A DNA stretch of 64,000 bases from Flavobacterium sp. LMO8 (GTDB lineage: Bacteria > Bacteroidota > Bacteroidia > Flavobacteriales > Flavobacteriaceae): assembly GCF_009495755.1 (NCBI RefSeq), contig NZ_WIBJ01000031.1, positions 292,811-356,810 on the forward strand, read 5' to 3'. The position numbers and the translations under genes were made by a program. Shown here one piece after another: positions 23,694 through 33,700 of the stretch; position 1 is the first letter of the stretch; every line of letters begins with the position of its first letter. The notes beneath the pieces are model-generated. The model saw nothing but the letters and a program-made list of their open reading frames with translations. It did no database searches and had not been told where the DNA came from.

Positions 23694-24170
23694 ATGAGTA
23701 CAGTATCTTATTACACAGCAGAAGGATTAAAAAAATTAAGAGACGAATTAGATCAACTTAAAAGTATAGAACGCCCTAAAGCATCACAAGCAATTGCAGA
23801 AGCAAGAGACAAAGGAGATTTGTCTGAAAATGCAGAATATGATGCTGCTAAAGAAGCGCAAGGATTATTAGAAATGAGAATTTCTAAGATGGAAGAAATT
23901 GTAGCAAATGCTCGTTTGATTGATGAATCACAATTAGATTTATCAAAAGCTTTAGTGTTGTCTACTGTTAAAATTAAAAATCAGGCTAATGGTATGGAAA
24001 TGAAATACACATTAGTAGCTGAAAGTGAAGCGGATTTAAAAACAGGGAAAATTTCGGTAACTTCTCCTATTGGAAAAGGTTTGTTAGGAAAATCGGTTGG
24101 TGAGGTAGCGGAAATCATTGTGCCAAATGGCGTATTGAAATTCGATGTTTTAGAAATCACAAGAGACTAA
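23694..24170 (+). CDS. greA: Transcription elongation factor GreA
   Basis: The 158-residue protein has the N-terminal coiled coil (GLKKLRDELDQLKS...RPKASQAIAEARDKGDLSEN, where the acidic tip D and E residues reach the polymerase active site) and the C-terminal FKBP-like domain (SPIGKGLLGKSVGE). GreA rescues backtracked RNA polymerase by stimulating transcript cleavage. It is followed after 13 bases by a HIT-family gene. The leader carries a terminator-like hairpin, suggesting autogenous attenuation. Confidence 0.96.
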   Translation: MSTVSYYTAEGLKKLRDELDQLKSIERPKASQAIAEARDKGDLSENAEYDAAKEAQGLLEMRISKMEEIVANARLIDESQLDLSKALVLSTVKIKNQANGMEMKYTLVAESEADLKTGKISVTSPIGKGLLGKSVGEVAEIIVPNGVLKFDVLEITRD

Positions 24171-24183
24171 TAATACATTAAAA

Positions 24184-24573
24184 ATGGCTAGTATTTTTAC
24201 TAAAATAGTAAACGGAGAAATTCCTTGTTATAAAATTGCCGAAGACGATAACTATTTGGCTTTTTTAGATGTGAATCCTAATGCAAAAGGACATACTTTA
24301 TGTATTCCAAAACAAGAGATTAATAAAATCTTTGATATGGAAGAAGAGGATTATTTAGGATTAATGAAGTTTTCTAGAAAAGTGGCAAAAGCTGTTGAAA
24401 AATCAGTTGAATGTAAACGAATTGGTGTTGCTGTTGTAGGATTAGAAGTACCGCACGTTCACGTACATTTAATTCCGCTTCAAGACATGGATGATATGCG
24501 TTTTCAAAGAAAAACTAGTTTATCACCAGAAGAATTTCAAAAATTAGCAAAAAAAATTACAAGTTATTTATAA
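24184..24573 (+). CDS. HIT-family nucleotide hydrolase
   Basis: The 129-residue protein has the histidine triad HVHVHLIPL (around residues 97-105) and the N-terminal FTKIVNGEIPCYKIAEDDNY. It fits Hint/HinT-type phosphoramidases that act on nucleoside-5'-phosphoramidates. It is co-directional with greA and ends at a terminator. Confidence 0.93.
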   Translation: MASIFTKIVNGEIPCYKIAEDDNYLAFLDVNPNAKGHTLCIPKQEINKIFDMEEEDYLGLMKFSRKVAKAVEKSVECKRIGVAVVGLEVPHVHVHLIPLQDMDDMRFQRKTSLSPEEFQKLAKKITSYL

Positions 24574-24574
24574 A

Positions 24575-24612
24575 AAAAATCCTGAAATCGAAATTTTTTA
24601 TTTCAGGATTTA
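24575..24612. terminator. Bidirectional terminator
   Basis: AAATCCTGAAAT and ATTTCAGGATTT pair, with A and T runs on the two sides. It lies between the convergent HIT and GlsB-like genes. Confidence 0.88.
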
Positions 24613-24617
24613 ATTTT

Positions 24618-24866
24618 TTATTTATTACCTCTAATCATTCCAATAATAAATAATAAAATCCATGCGCCTACTGCAGCTACAAGAATTTGTACGATAACAC
24701 CTCCATCTGTAGCAATCCCTAGTTTTCCTGCTAACCATCCTCCAAAAACACCTCCAACAATTCCGATAATAATGTCACCAATTAAACCAAATCCACTACC
24801 TCTCCAAAATTGACCTGCTAGCCATCCTGAAATTGCTCCAATTAAAAGAAAATACAAAAATTCCAT
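24618..24866 (-). CDS. GlsB/YeaQ/YmgE-type stress-response membrane protein
   Basis: The 82-residue, glycine-rich protein has three hydrophobic segments: LYFLLIGAISGWLAGQFW, IGDIIIGIVGGVFGGWLAG and IVQILVAAVGAWILLFIIG. This matches the transglycosylase-associated family often induced by stress. Its precise function is unknown. Confidence 0.88.
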   Translation of the reverse strand: MEFLYFLLIGAISGWLAGQFWRGSGFGLIGDIIIGIVGGVFGGWLAGKLGIATDGGVIVQILVAAVGAWILLFIIGMIRGNK

Positions 24867-24923
24867 AGATATTAATTTTATAGTTAATATGTTAAAATTA
24901 CAAAAAAAAAATTACAAAAAAAA

Positions 24924-26072
24924 TTAAATTTTCATAAATTGTAATAACATTGTTGTTCCTTTTCCTATTTCCGATTGTTCCACTTTTATTCTTCCTTTAT
25001 GATATTCCTGAACAATTCGCTTTGTTAACGATAACCCTAATCCCCAACCACGCTTTTTTGTAGTAAAGCCAGGTTCAAAGACTTTTGAAAATTGATTTTT
25101 TGGAATTCCTTTTCCAGTATCGGTTATCTTAATTTTTATCATATTTTCCAATTCTGAAATCGTAATATCTAATGTTCCTTTACCTTTCATGGCATCAATC
25201 GCATTTTTAACTAAGTTTTCAATCGTCCAACTGTGCAAAGCGGGATTAATTTCTACATAAATAGGATGTTCGGGAGCTTTAAAAGTAAAAACAACTTGCT
25301 GTGAAACTCGGGTTTGTAAATAATCAACTGTGTTTTTTGTGTCTTCAATAATATCGCGTTTTTCTAGCACGGGTTCGCTTCCTATTTTTGAAAATCGATT
25401 TGTAATAGTTTGTAATCTTGTAATATCTTTTTCAATTTCAATAATCGTACTTTCTTCAATATTTTCCATTTTCAAAATTTCCAACCAACCAATTAACGAT
25501 GACAATGGTGTTCCAATTTGATGTGCGGTTTCTTTTGCCATTCCGGCCCAAAGTTTATTTTGAGTTGACATCTTAGTAGCGCGATAAAAATTGTAAACTA
25601 CAGCGCCAAACAAAATAATAATCAATAATAAAGCAATAGGATAATATTTCAATTTATTCAATAAAGGCGAATCTCCATAATAAACCAATTGATATTTACT
25701 GTTTGAGCGCTCCATTTTAATGGGTAGGTTGTCATTTTTTACCGAATTGAAATATTTTTTTAAAGCTATACTATCTTTTGAAATTTCTTCATCAATATTA
25801 TTAAAATCAATAATGTTTTCTTTACTATCAGTAATAAAAATAGGAATGGTTGTATTTTTTGTAATTATTTGCAAAGGAAGTTCTATGTCGGTATTTTCAT
25901 TCGCATTAGCAATCGTGGTAAGAGCACTTGCCCAAAACTCCATTTTTGCTCGTTCTTCATTTTTAAAAATTTGGAAAAAATTATAGGTATTCCAAAGTAT
26001 TAAAATTACAATGAAAAAGGAAGCAAATATGATAAACCAACGCGTAATATTTCGCCTTTCTGAAAACTGCAT
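24924..26072 (-). CDS. Sensor histidine kinase, orphan
   Basis: The 382-residue protein has two TM helices (about residues 12-34 and 145-165) enclosing a sensor region. The H-box AKETAHQIGTPLSSLIGWLE follows, then the N-box VKNAIDAM, TGKGIP and RGWGLGLSLTKRIV. It should autophosphorylate on the H-box His (around residue 186). No response regulator is adjacent. The extracytoplasmic part is about 110 residues with no recognised ligand motif. It is divergent from the flavin reductase gene. Confidence 0.9.
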   Translation of the reverse strand: MQFSERRNITRWFIIFASFFIVILILWNTYNFFQIFKNEERAKMEFWASALTTIANANENTDIELPLQIITKNTTIPIFITDSKENIIDFNNIDEEISKDSIALKKYFNSVKNDNLPIKMERSNSKYQLVYYGDSPLLNKLKYYPIALLLIIILFGAVVYNFYRATKMSTQNKLWAGMAKETAHQIGTPLSSLIGWLEILKMENIEESTIIEIEKDITRLQTITNRFSKIGSEPVLEKRDIIEDTKNTVDYLQTRVSQQVVFTFKAPEHPIYVEINPALHSWTIENLVKNAIDAMKGKGTLDITISELENMIKIKITDTGKGIPKNQFSKVFEPGFTTKKRGWGLGLSLTKRIVQEYHKGRIKVEQSEIGKGTTMLLQFMKI

Positions 26073-26200
26073 GTATTGAGATTTGATGTAAAAATACTAA
26101 AAACCATTTTAAATTTGATACTTGATCGTGTAATTGTATTTGTCTTTGATTTTTGCACTTGCTATTGTTTTTTGTACTTGAAATTGTTCTTGTTCTTATT

Positions 26201-26208
26201 ATCTTTGT
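26201..26208 (+). promoter_or_regulatory. Promoter -7 box of the flavin reductase gene
   Basis: TATCTTTG fits TAnnTTTG and lies 17 bases before the chosen start at 26225. A TTG-rich dispersed repeat precedes it. Confidence 0.55.
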
Positions 26209-26224
26209 AAAAAATAGTTTCAAC

Positions 26225-27100
26225 ATGTTAAGCATCGATCCAAAAGAAATAGCTCCAGCAAAATTACAAGGATATTTACAAAGTGCGGTAGCGCCAAGAC
26301 CTATTGCATTTGCTAGTACGATGGATAGTAATGGAAATCCAAATTTATCACCATTTAGTTTCTTTAATGTATTTAGTTCTAATCCGCCAATTTTGATTTT
26401 TTCGCCAGCAAGACGCGTGCGTGATAATACTACAAAACACACGTTGATTAATGCCCAAAACACGAAAGAAGTGGTAATTAATGTAGTGAATTTCGATATC
26501 GTACAACAAATGTCCTTATCAAGTACCGAATATCCAGATGGTGTAAATGAGTTTGAAAAAGCCGGATTTACGATGCTAAAATCTGATAAAGTAAAACCAT
26601 TTCGTGTGGCTGAAAGTCCAGTACAATTTGAATGTAAAATTAATGATGTAATTGCATTAGGAGACCAAGGAGGAGCAGGAAATTTAGTAATTTGTGAAGT
26701 GGTAAAAATTCACATTAATGAAGCTGTTTTAGATGCGACAGGAATGATTGACCAACACAAAATTGATTTAGTTGCCCGAATGGGAGGCAATTGGTATAGT
26801 CGTTCTAATGTAGGAATGTTTGAAGTGGAAAAACCATTAACTACTTTAGGAATTGGTGTAGATATGATTCCCGATTTCATCAAAGAAAGTGGCTATTTTA
26901 CGGGTAATGATTTAGGAAAATTAGGTAACATAGAAAATATCCCAACAGAAGAAGAAATTGCTATATTTGTAAAAGAAAATTTTGAAGTAAAAGCCGTTTT
27001 AAGTTCGGATGATATGGATACAAAATTTCAAAAAGCAAAAGAATATGTAGACAATGGAAGAGCTATTGACGCTTGGAAATTGTTATTAGCAAAAAAATAA
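26225..27100 (+). CDS. Flavin reductase-like (FMN-binding split barrel) protein
   Basis: The 291-residue protein has SAVAPRPIAFASTMDSNGNP (around residues 18-37) and LSPFSFFNVFSSNPPILIFS, then RRVRDNTTKHTL. These are the FMN-binding landmarks of the flavin reductase/DUF447-like family. The C-terminal part extends beyond the split barrel. The likely activity is FMN-dependent oxidoreduction with NAD(P)H; the substrate is unknown. I chose ATG 26225 because the family starts there and a -7 box lies just upstream. The DUF3127 gene follows after 11 bases. Confidence 0.85.
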   Translation: MLSIDPKEIAPAKLQGYLQSAVAPRPIAFASTMDSNGNPNLSPFSFFNVFSSNPPILIFSPARRVRDNTTKHTLINAQNTKEVVINVVNFDIVQQMSLSSTEYPDGVNEFEKAGFTMLKSDKVKPFRVAESPVQFECKINDVIALGDQGGAGNLVICEVVKIHINEAVLDATGMIDQHKIDLVARMGGNWYSRSNVGMFEVEKPLTTLGIGVDMIPDFIKESGYFTGNDLGKLGNIENIPTEEEIAIFVKENFEVKAVLSSDDMDTKFQKAKEYVDNGRAIDAWKLLLAKK

Positions 27101-27111
27101 ATTTAAGTATT

Positions 27112-27492
27112 ATGGAAGTTTTAGGAAGAGTAAAATTAATTAATCCTGTACAACAAGTAAGTGCTTCTTTCAAAAAAAGAGAACTTGTAGTTACTACAGA
27201 AGAGCAATATCCTCAACACATTTTGATTGAGTTTGCACAAGACAAAACAGATTTGTTAAACAATTATAATGTTGGTGAACAAGTAAAAGTTTCTATCAAT
27301 TTAAGAGGAAGAGAATGGGTAAATCCACAAGGAGAAACTAAATTTTTTAACTCTATCCAAGGTTGGAGAATTGAAAAAGTACAAGCAGAAGCACCAAGCG
27401 CATCACCAATGACGCCTCCAGTGCCTGCTGCAGAAGCTTTTGAACCAGCAACTAACTTTAAAGAAGAAGAACACGACGATTTACCTTTCTAA
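27112..27492 (+). CDS. DUF3127 protein with SSB-like acidic tip
   Basis: The 126-residue protein begins MEVLGRVKLINPVQQVS. It has strands (ELVVTTEEQYPQHILIEFAQ, VKVSINLRGREWVNPQGETK) that look like an OB fold, a Pro/Ala-rich linker, and ends EEEHDDLPF. The ending closely resembles the DDDIPF tip by which SSB recruits repair proteins. DUF3127 is common in Bacteroidetes with no assigned role. The tip suggests it could compete for SSB partners or bind ssDNA itself; that is inference. Confidence 0.75.
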   Translation: MEVLGRVKLINPVQQVSASFKKRELVVTTEEQYPQHILIEFAQDKTDLLNNYNVGEQVKVSINLRGREWVNPQGETKFFNSIQGWRIEKVQAEAPSASPMTPPVPAAEAFEPATNFKEEEHDDLPF

Positions 27493-27512
27493 AAGTTAGA
27501 AGTCGGAAGATG

Positions 27513-27555
27513 GAAGTCAGAAGTTTAAGTGATACTTGAATTTCTGACTTTTTTA
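27513..27555. terminator. Terminator with dispersed-repeat sequence
   Basis: AAGTCAGAA and TTCTGACTTTTTT pair over about 20 intervening bases. The region also contains AGTTAGAAGTCGGAAG-type words that I recall as common dispersed repeats in flavobacteria. Confidence 0.6.
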
Positions 27556-27594
27556 TTGAACTTGAAATTTGATATTGAATTTGTACTTTACCGA

Positions 27595-28233
27595 ATGTAT
27601 TTTTTAACCAAAGAATTATATTTCCCACCAGCAGAAACAGCTTCACCCGAAGGTATTGTAGCCGTTGGAGGTGATTTATCTCCAGAACGACTCGTATTGG
27701 CCTATAAATCGGGAATATTTCCATGGTTTGAAGATGATGAGCCTATTTTGTGGTGGAGTCCACCAGAACGCATGGTGTTGTTTTTTGAAGATTTGAAGAT
27801 TTCGAAAAGCATGCGAAATATAATCAATCAAAGGAAATTTAAAGTTACTTTTAATACTGCTTTTAGGGATGTAATTCTAAATTGCAAAAGGATTTCTAGA
27901 AAAGATCAACCTGGCACTTGGATTACCGACAACATGGTAGAAGCCTATTGTAAACTCCACGAATTAGGAATCGCAAAAAGTGTTGAGGTTTGGCAAGAAG
28001 ATGAATTAGTAGGAGGTTTGTATGGAGTTGATTTAGGTCACGTTTTTTGTGGTGAAAGTATGTTCTCAAAAGTGTCAAATGCTAGTAAATTAGCTTTTAT
28101 TGCGTTAGCAAAACAATTAGAAATGGCTAACTATCATTTATTAGATTGCCAAGTCTATAACGACCATTTGGATAGTTTAGGTTGCGTAGAAATTGATAGA
28201 GAAGATTTTTTGATGGTGTTGAAAAACAAATAA
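27595..28233 (+). CDS. aat: Leucyl/phenylalanyl-tRNA-protein transferase
   Basis: The 212-residue protein carries ELYFPPAETASPEGIVAVGG near the start, then LVLAYKSGIFPWF and PILWWSPPERMVLF. SVEVWQEDELVGGLYGVDLG and CGESMFSKVSNASKLAF follow. It transfers Leu or Phe to N-terminal Arg/Lys of proteins, marking them for ClpS-ClpAP degradation. ATG 27595 is preferred over an upstream in-frame ATG, which would add a repeat-encoded extension. Confidence 0.95.
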   Translation: MYFLTKELYFPPAETASPEGIVAVGGDLSPERLVLAYKSGIFPWFEDDEPILWWSPPERMVLFFEDLKISKSMRNIINQRKFKVTFNTAFRDVILNCKRISRKDQPGTWITDNMVEAYCKLHELGIAKSVEVWQEDELVGGLYGVDLGHVFCGESMFSKVSNASKLAFIALAKQLEMANYHLLDCQVYNDHLDSLGCVEIDREDFLMVLKNK

Positions 28234-28281
28234 GTAACTAAATTAAAAATAAATTAGTAAGTTTATCTAAATTATAATTTA

Positions 28282-29964
28282 ATGAGAATAACAAAAATTT
28301 TATTTTTTATTTTTTATTTTTTTTCAATTCAAAACTGCTTTTGTCAAAATGATATTGATCGAAAAATTGATTATTACTTAAATAAATTTCAGTACGATTC
28401 TGCCAGTATAGTAACTCAAAAAGCTATAAAAAAATTAAAAGTAAATTCTAATAATAAAGCAGATTTATATATTAAATATTCAAGAATTCTAAAATCTCTA
28501 TATAAAACAGATAGTTGTTTTTATTTTTTAGATGAAGCAGAAAAATTTTATAAAGTAAAAAATGATAAGAGTAAACTTTTTTATATTTTAACAATAAAGG
28601 CAGAGGTTGCTCGTTCATTGGTAAAAAGAAATTTAGCGAATAATTATATTTTTGAGGCTGAAAAATTATTTCCAAAAAACAAAAACTTAGACTATAAATA
28701 CTTTTTTTTAAATAGGCGAATAGCATTATTAGCTGAATATTATAATAATGTGCCTGATTCTTTATTAAAGATAAAAGAAATTGGAAATAATATTCTTAAA
28801 AATCAAAAAGAAATAACTGACAAATCAATTATTGCTTACACGCTCAATGAGATTGGCTATTTAGATTTTCATAGGAATCCAAAAAACGCACAAAAATATT
28901 TTTTACAAGCACATCAATTAGCTGAAAAATATAATTCTAAAATAGCTTATGTAGATATTTCTATAAATCTAGGCAGATATTATCATCAAAAAGAAAATAA
29001 TTTAAATCTTGCTATTTTTTATCATAATCAAGGTTTAAAAAAAGCTAAGGAAATAAATAATCTTTTTCAAATACAACAGTGTTATAACGAAATTAAAATT
29101 TGTTATATACTTCAAGAAGATTATAAAAATGCATATTCTTATAGAGATTCATTAGCAAATATTGACTTGTTAATTGAAAAAGTTGCAAATTCTAAAAAAT
29201 ATGAATTATTAGAAAATAAATTTATTATTGAATCTAAAGAAAAAGAGCTTGTAACTTCAAGGAAAAATCAATTATTATTATTAGTTATTTTACTTTTTTT
29301 ATTTACAGGTTTGGCAACTTTATTGTTTTACAGTAGAAAAATAGGGAAATCAAAAAAAGCGCTTGAAAAATTAAATAAAGAAAATGAATTTTTAATAAGC
29401 GAGACTAATCATCGGGTTAATAACAATTTGCAGTTAATCAGTTTGTTAATTAGTGAAACCATTAGGAAAAATAAAAAGGAAAATAAGGAAAATATTGATT
29501 TAATTCGATTGCAATCCAAAATTCAGTCAATTGCTATATTACACCGCGAGTTATATGCCTCAAAGGATAAAAAAACAGTTGATTTACATTTATATTTTAA
29601 AAAAATAGAAGAGCGTTTCTCTGAAATATGTACAAACGAAAATATAGTTTTAAAATTAAACGTTGATAGCATAAGTTCTGATTCAGATTCGGCTATGTAC
29701 TTGGGATTATTAGTTACAGAATTAATTATGAATTCTGTAAAATATGCTTTTAAAGATGACCAATTAAAAAATATCAGTATTGAAATAATAAAGGTTCAAA
29801 ACCAATTTGCATTTAACTATTCCGATAATGGTCAAAAAAATAATTCTCAAGAGATTCATCCTGTTTTAGTTAAACAGTTATGTCAACAAATGGGAGTGCA
29901 TCCAGAAATAATTATCAATAATGGATTTCATTTAAGTTTTATCAAATCAATAGGAAATGTCTAA
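28282..29964 (+). CDS. TPR-containing sensor histidine kinase (HisKA_2 type)
   Basis: The 560-residue protein has a signal sequence, TPR-like helical repeats to about residue 325, one TM helix (LLLLVILLFLFTGLATLLFY), a short coiled coil, and the H-box ISETNHRVNNNLQLISLLIS. It also has an N-box (LIMNSVKYAF) and DNG. The form (NHRVKNN, LHRELY) matches the HisKA_2/HWE-like subclass. It overlaps the response regulator gene by 8 bases, so they form a two-component system. Its sensing part is probably periplasmic. The regulon is unknown. Confidence 0.9.
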   Translation: MRITKILFFIFYFFSIQNCFCQNDIDRKIDYYLNKFQYDSASIVTQKAIKKLKVNSNNKADLYIKYSRILKSLYKTDSCFYFLDEAEKFYKVKNDKSKLFYILTIKAEVARSLVKRNLANNYIFEAEKLFPKNKNLDYKYFFLNRRIALLAEYYNNVPDSLLKIKEIGNNILKNQKEITDKSIIAYTLNEIGYLDFHRNPKNAQKYFLQAHQLAEKYNSKIAYVDISINLGRYYHQKENNLNLAIFYHNQGLKKAKEINNLFQIQQCYNEIKICYILQEDYKNAYSYRDSLANIDLLIEKVANSKKYELLENKFIIESKEKELVTSRKNQLLLLVILLFLFTGLATLLFYSRKIGKSKKALEKLNKENEFLISETNHRVNNNLQLISLLISETIRKNKKENKENIDLIRLQSKIQSIAILHRELYASKDKKTVDLHLYFKKIEERFSEICTNENIVLKLNVDSISSDSDSAMYLGLLVTELIMNSVKYAFKDDQLKNISIEIIKVQNQFAFNYSDNGQKNNSQEIHPVLVKQLCQQMGVHPEIIINNGFHLSFIKSIGNV

Positions 29965-30607
29965 AATATTAATTGTTGAGGATCAAGTTTTAATTGCTAA
30001 TTACATCAAAAATTTACTAAATGATAGTGATTTAAAGGATGTTGAATTAGCTTTTACAGTTGAAGATGCAACACAAAAAATGAACGTATTTCATCCCGAT
30101 ATCATTTTGCTAGACATAAATTTACATGGTAAAGACACCGGTATTATGTGGGCAAAAGAATTTGTAAAAAATAGTCAAATTATATTTATAACAGGACAAA
30201 CCGAAAAAGAAACTATGTTGAAAGCCTTTGAGGTAAATCCTGTTACGTATTTGACAAAGCCAGTTAAGGAATCCGATTTAATTGCTGCAATTGAATTAGC
30301 CAAAATCAAGAACAAAGTAAATTACGTAATTGTTAAAAATGGTTTTGACGACGTAAAAGTAAATTTTGAAGATATTCTTTTTCTGAAAAGTGATAAAAAT
30401 TATGTAGATATTCAACTAACTAACAAAACCATAACCATTCGAAATACTCTAGACAACTTTTATAAAGAATTAGATTCTGAGATGTTTTGTAGAGTTCATC
30501 GTTCATACATAGTAAATAAATCGAAAGTTACACAAAAGAAATCTTCTTTCATAAAGGTTAACGAATTTGAATTGCCTATTTCAAGAAGTTTTTCATTTGA
30601 TTTTTGA
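29957..30607 (+). CDS. LytTR-family response regulator
   Basis: The 216-residue protein has a receiver domain (KILIVEDQVLIANYIKN; phospho-acceptor Asp in DIILLDINLHG around residue 51; KPV near 100) and a LytTR DNA-binding domain. Cues of the latter are VNFEDILFLKSDKNYVDIQL, MFCRVHRSYIVNKSKV and a PISRSF end. LytTR regulators bind direct repeats upstream of targets. The neighbouring large T9SS-secreted protein is an obvious candidate target, but I did not find a clear site. Confidence 0.9.
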   Translation: MSKILIVEDQVLIANYIKNLLNDSDLKDVELAFTVEDATQKMNVFHPDIILLDINLHGKDTGIMWAKEFVKNSQIIFITGQTEKETMLKAFEVNPVTYLTKPVKESDLIAAIELAKIKNKVNYVIVKNGFDDVKVNFEDILFLKSDKNYVDIQLTNKTITIRNTLDNFYKELDSEMFCRVHRSYIVNKSKVTQKKSSFIKVNEFELPISRSFSFDF

Positions 30608-30700
30608 TTTCGTCCACATAGTTTTGCAGTTTGTCCCAATAGAATAATTTGCATTCTTTTAAAAAATACTTTTGTTTCACAAACTTTAAATATTTTAGGT

Positions 30701-33700
30701 ATGAAACAAAAAATCCTTTTTTTATGCTCACTTTTCATGTGTGCTATTTCGGTTTTTGGACAAACATTAGATCAAACAGGTAATGGAAGTTTTTCAACAG
30801 ATTTACTGGTATTTGGGAATAATGACGGTCAATCTTTTCGAGCTGGTATTACGGGTAATTTAGCATCTATAACTTTTAACGTTAATAATACTCCTTCTCC
30901 TACCTTACCAGGAAATTTTACAGTATCAATTTATGATGGTGATGGCTACGGAGGTTCTTTACTAGGTTCTGCAAATTTAAATGTCAATAGTGCTACAGGA
31001 GGGTCTGTAGTTGTAAATTTTCCGTCTACAATTTCATTAATTGCGGGTAATACATACACATTTGGTTTACAGAGTTCTGATGGAGCAAGAATTAATTTAT
31101 TCACGAACAATAATGGTTATTTAAATGGTTCGGCTTATTCAAATGGCGTTTCATTAGCTACTAGAGATTTATATTTTAGTACTTTTATGTTTCCACAAGC
31201 CACTCATCTAAATTTTGATGGTGCAAATGATTTTGTTGATTTAGGAAGCTCATTAACATCAACATTAAATGGTTCTAACTTTTTTACGGCTGAAGCTTGG
31301 GTTTATACACCAAGTGTAACGGGCACCAAAACTATTGTTGGAAATCATATTTCAAATGGTGCACATTTTAATTTAAGAATTATTAATGATAGACTTAATG
31401 GATTTCTTGGATTTGGTGCTTATGATTTAAATTCAGCAGCTGGTACTATCGTTGCTAACACATGGCAACATGTAGCTATGGTATATAATGATACAACATT
31501 AAAATTATATATTGATGGAACTGAGGTTGCTTCAATGGCTATACCAGCAGCATATTCCTTGCAAAACACCGTTCAACCATATAGAATAGGAGCTTCAGGA
31601 TATGGAGGAGAATATTTTAATGGAAATATTGATGATGTAAGAATTTGGAACGTTGTAAAAACACCAGATCAATTGGCGGCTTCTAAAAACTGTGAATTGC
31701 TAGGTAATGAACCTGGATTATTAAGATATTATAAATTAAATCAGGGTATTGATACAGCTGACAATTCAGCTATTACTTCAGCAACTGATGCAACAGCTAA
31801 TGCAAATAACGGAACTTTAAATGGATTTACTTTAAATGGTTCAACTTCAAACTGGTTAGCTGGTTCTCCAGTAACTACAGGTTCGATAGTTCCTTCAGTT
31901 GCATCGGTGACAACTCCAGTTGTTTATGCTCAAGGAGCAACAGCATCAGCATTAACAGCAACAGCAGGTGCAAACGGAACGGGATTAATGTGGTATACAA
32001 CAGCAACAGGAGGCACAGGTTCTCCAACAGCCCCAACTCCAAGTACAGCTACAGTTGGAAATACTTCTTTTTGGGTTTCTTCAACTAACGCAAATGGTTG
32101 TGAGAGTACAAGAACAGAAATTGTTGTAAATGTACTTTTACCTGCAACTCATTTAAACTTTGATGGTTCGAATGATTTTGTAAACATAGGTTCTTCTATT
32201 GCAACTGCTTTAAATGGAGCAACTGCATTAACTTTAGAAGCATGGATTAATCCTTCGGCTTTGAATGGATGGAATAATATTATTACTGATTATGATGGAG
32301 CCTACCATAAATTTTTATTGCGTGTAAGAAATAACAACAACATTCAATTTTGGTTGAATGGAACGGTATTGAATTCTTCTTTTACGGTTCCTCTAAATAC
32401 TTGGACTCATATAGCAGCAGTGTACGATGGAACGAATATGTTTGTGTATGCAAATGGGGTATTAGTCGGTTCTCAAGCGGCTACTGTTAGCTTACCTGCA
32501 ACAGCTAATCAAGTTAATATTGGATCAAGAATAGGTTCAAATACGGAAAACTTTACAGGTAATATTGAAGATGTTCGTGTTTGGTCTAGCGCAAGAACAC
32601 CTGAACAAATTAATGGTTCAATGAATTGTGAATTAGCTGGAAACGAATCAGGTTTAATTGCTTACTATAATTTCAATCAAGGTATAGATCAATCTGATAA
32701 TTCAACAGTTACTACATTAAATGCTGTTACAGGTCCAAACGGTACATTAACTAACTTTACATTAACCGGTACTACATCAAACTGGTTAGCAGGTTCTCCT
32801 GTAACTACAGGTTCAATTGTGCCTTCAGCACCAACAGTAACTACTCCAGTAGTTTATAACCAAGGTGATACGGCTTCTGCTTTAACTGCAACAGTAGGTG
32901 TAAACGGTACAGGTTTAGTATGGTACACAACTGCTACAGGCGGTACAGGAGATACTACAGCTCCAACGCCAAGTACTGCTTCAGCTGGAAATACTTCGTA
33001 TTGGGTTGCTTCCACAAATGCAAATGGTTGTGAAAGTGCAAGAGTAGAAATTGTTGTAACGGTTATTGCAAATGCAACCCATTTAAATTTTGATGGAGTT
33101 AATGATTTTATTGTTTCAGCAAATGCAATTACTAACAATACTGAAAATCAAACGTATCAAGCTTGGTTTAGAATTCCTTCAATTCCAGCTAATAGTGATA
33201 GAATTCTTCAAAGAGGAAATGATGGAACAGGAGGTTGGTCTTTACAGATTGATGTAAATGCTGCAGGGAGATTAAGTGCTGGAATTAGTGCAACTCCAGA
33301 TACATTTATGACAGGAACAACTGTATTGACACCAAATACTTGGTATCATGCAACTTTTGTATTTGAAAATAACAATTCATTGCGTTTGTATTTGAATGGA
33401 AATTTAGAAGCTTCTGTAGCTATTGGAAATAGAACATTACGTAATTCTGATAATAGATTAAGAATTGGTGTTGGTAATATTGCCTCTGAGTATTTTAATG
33501 GAGATATTGATGAAGTAAGAGTTTGGAATATTGCCTTATCTCAAACTGATATTATGAATACAATGAATTGTGAAGCACAAACACAACCTGAATTAGTTGC
33601 TTATTACAAGTTTAACCAAGGGAATGATAGCGTGAATAATTCAACGGTTACTTCACTTCTTGATAGTTCTAGTAATGGAAACAATGGAACTTTAACTAAT

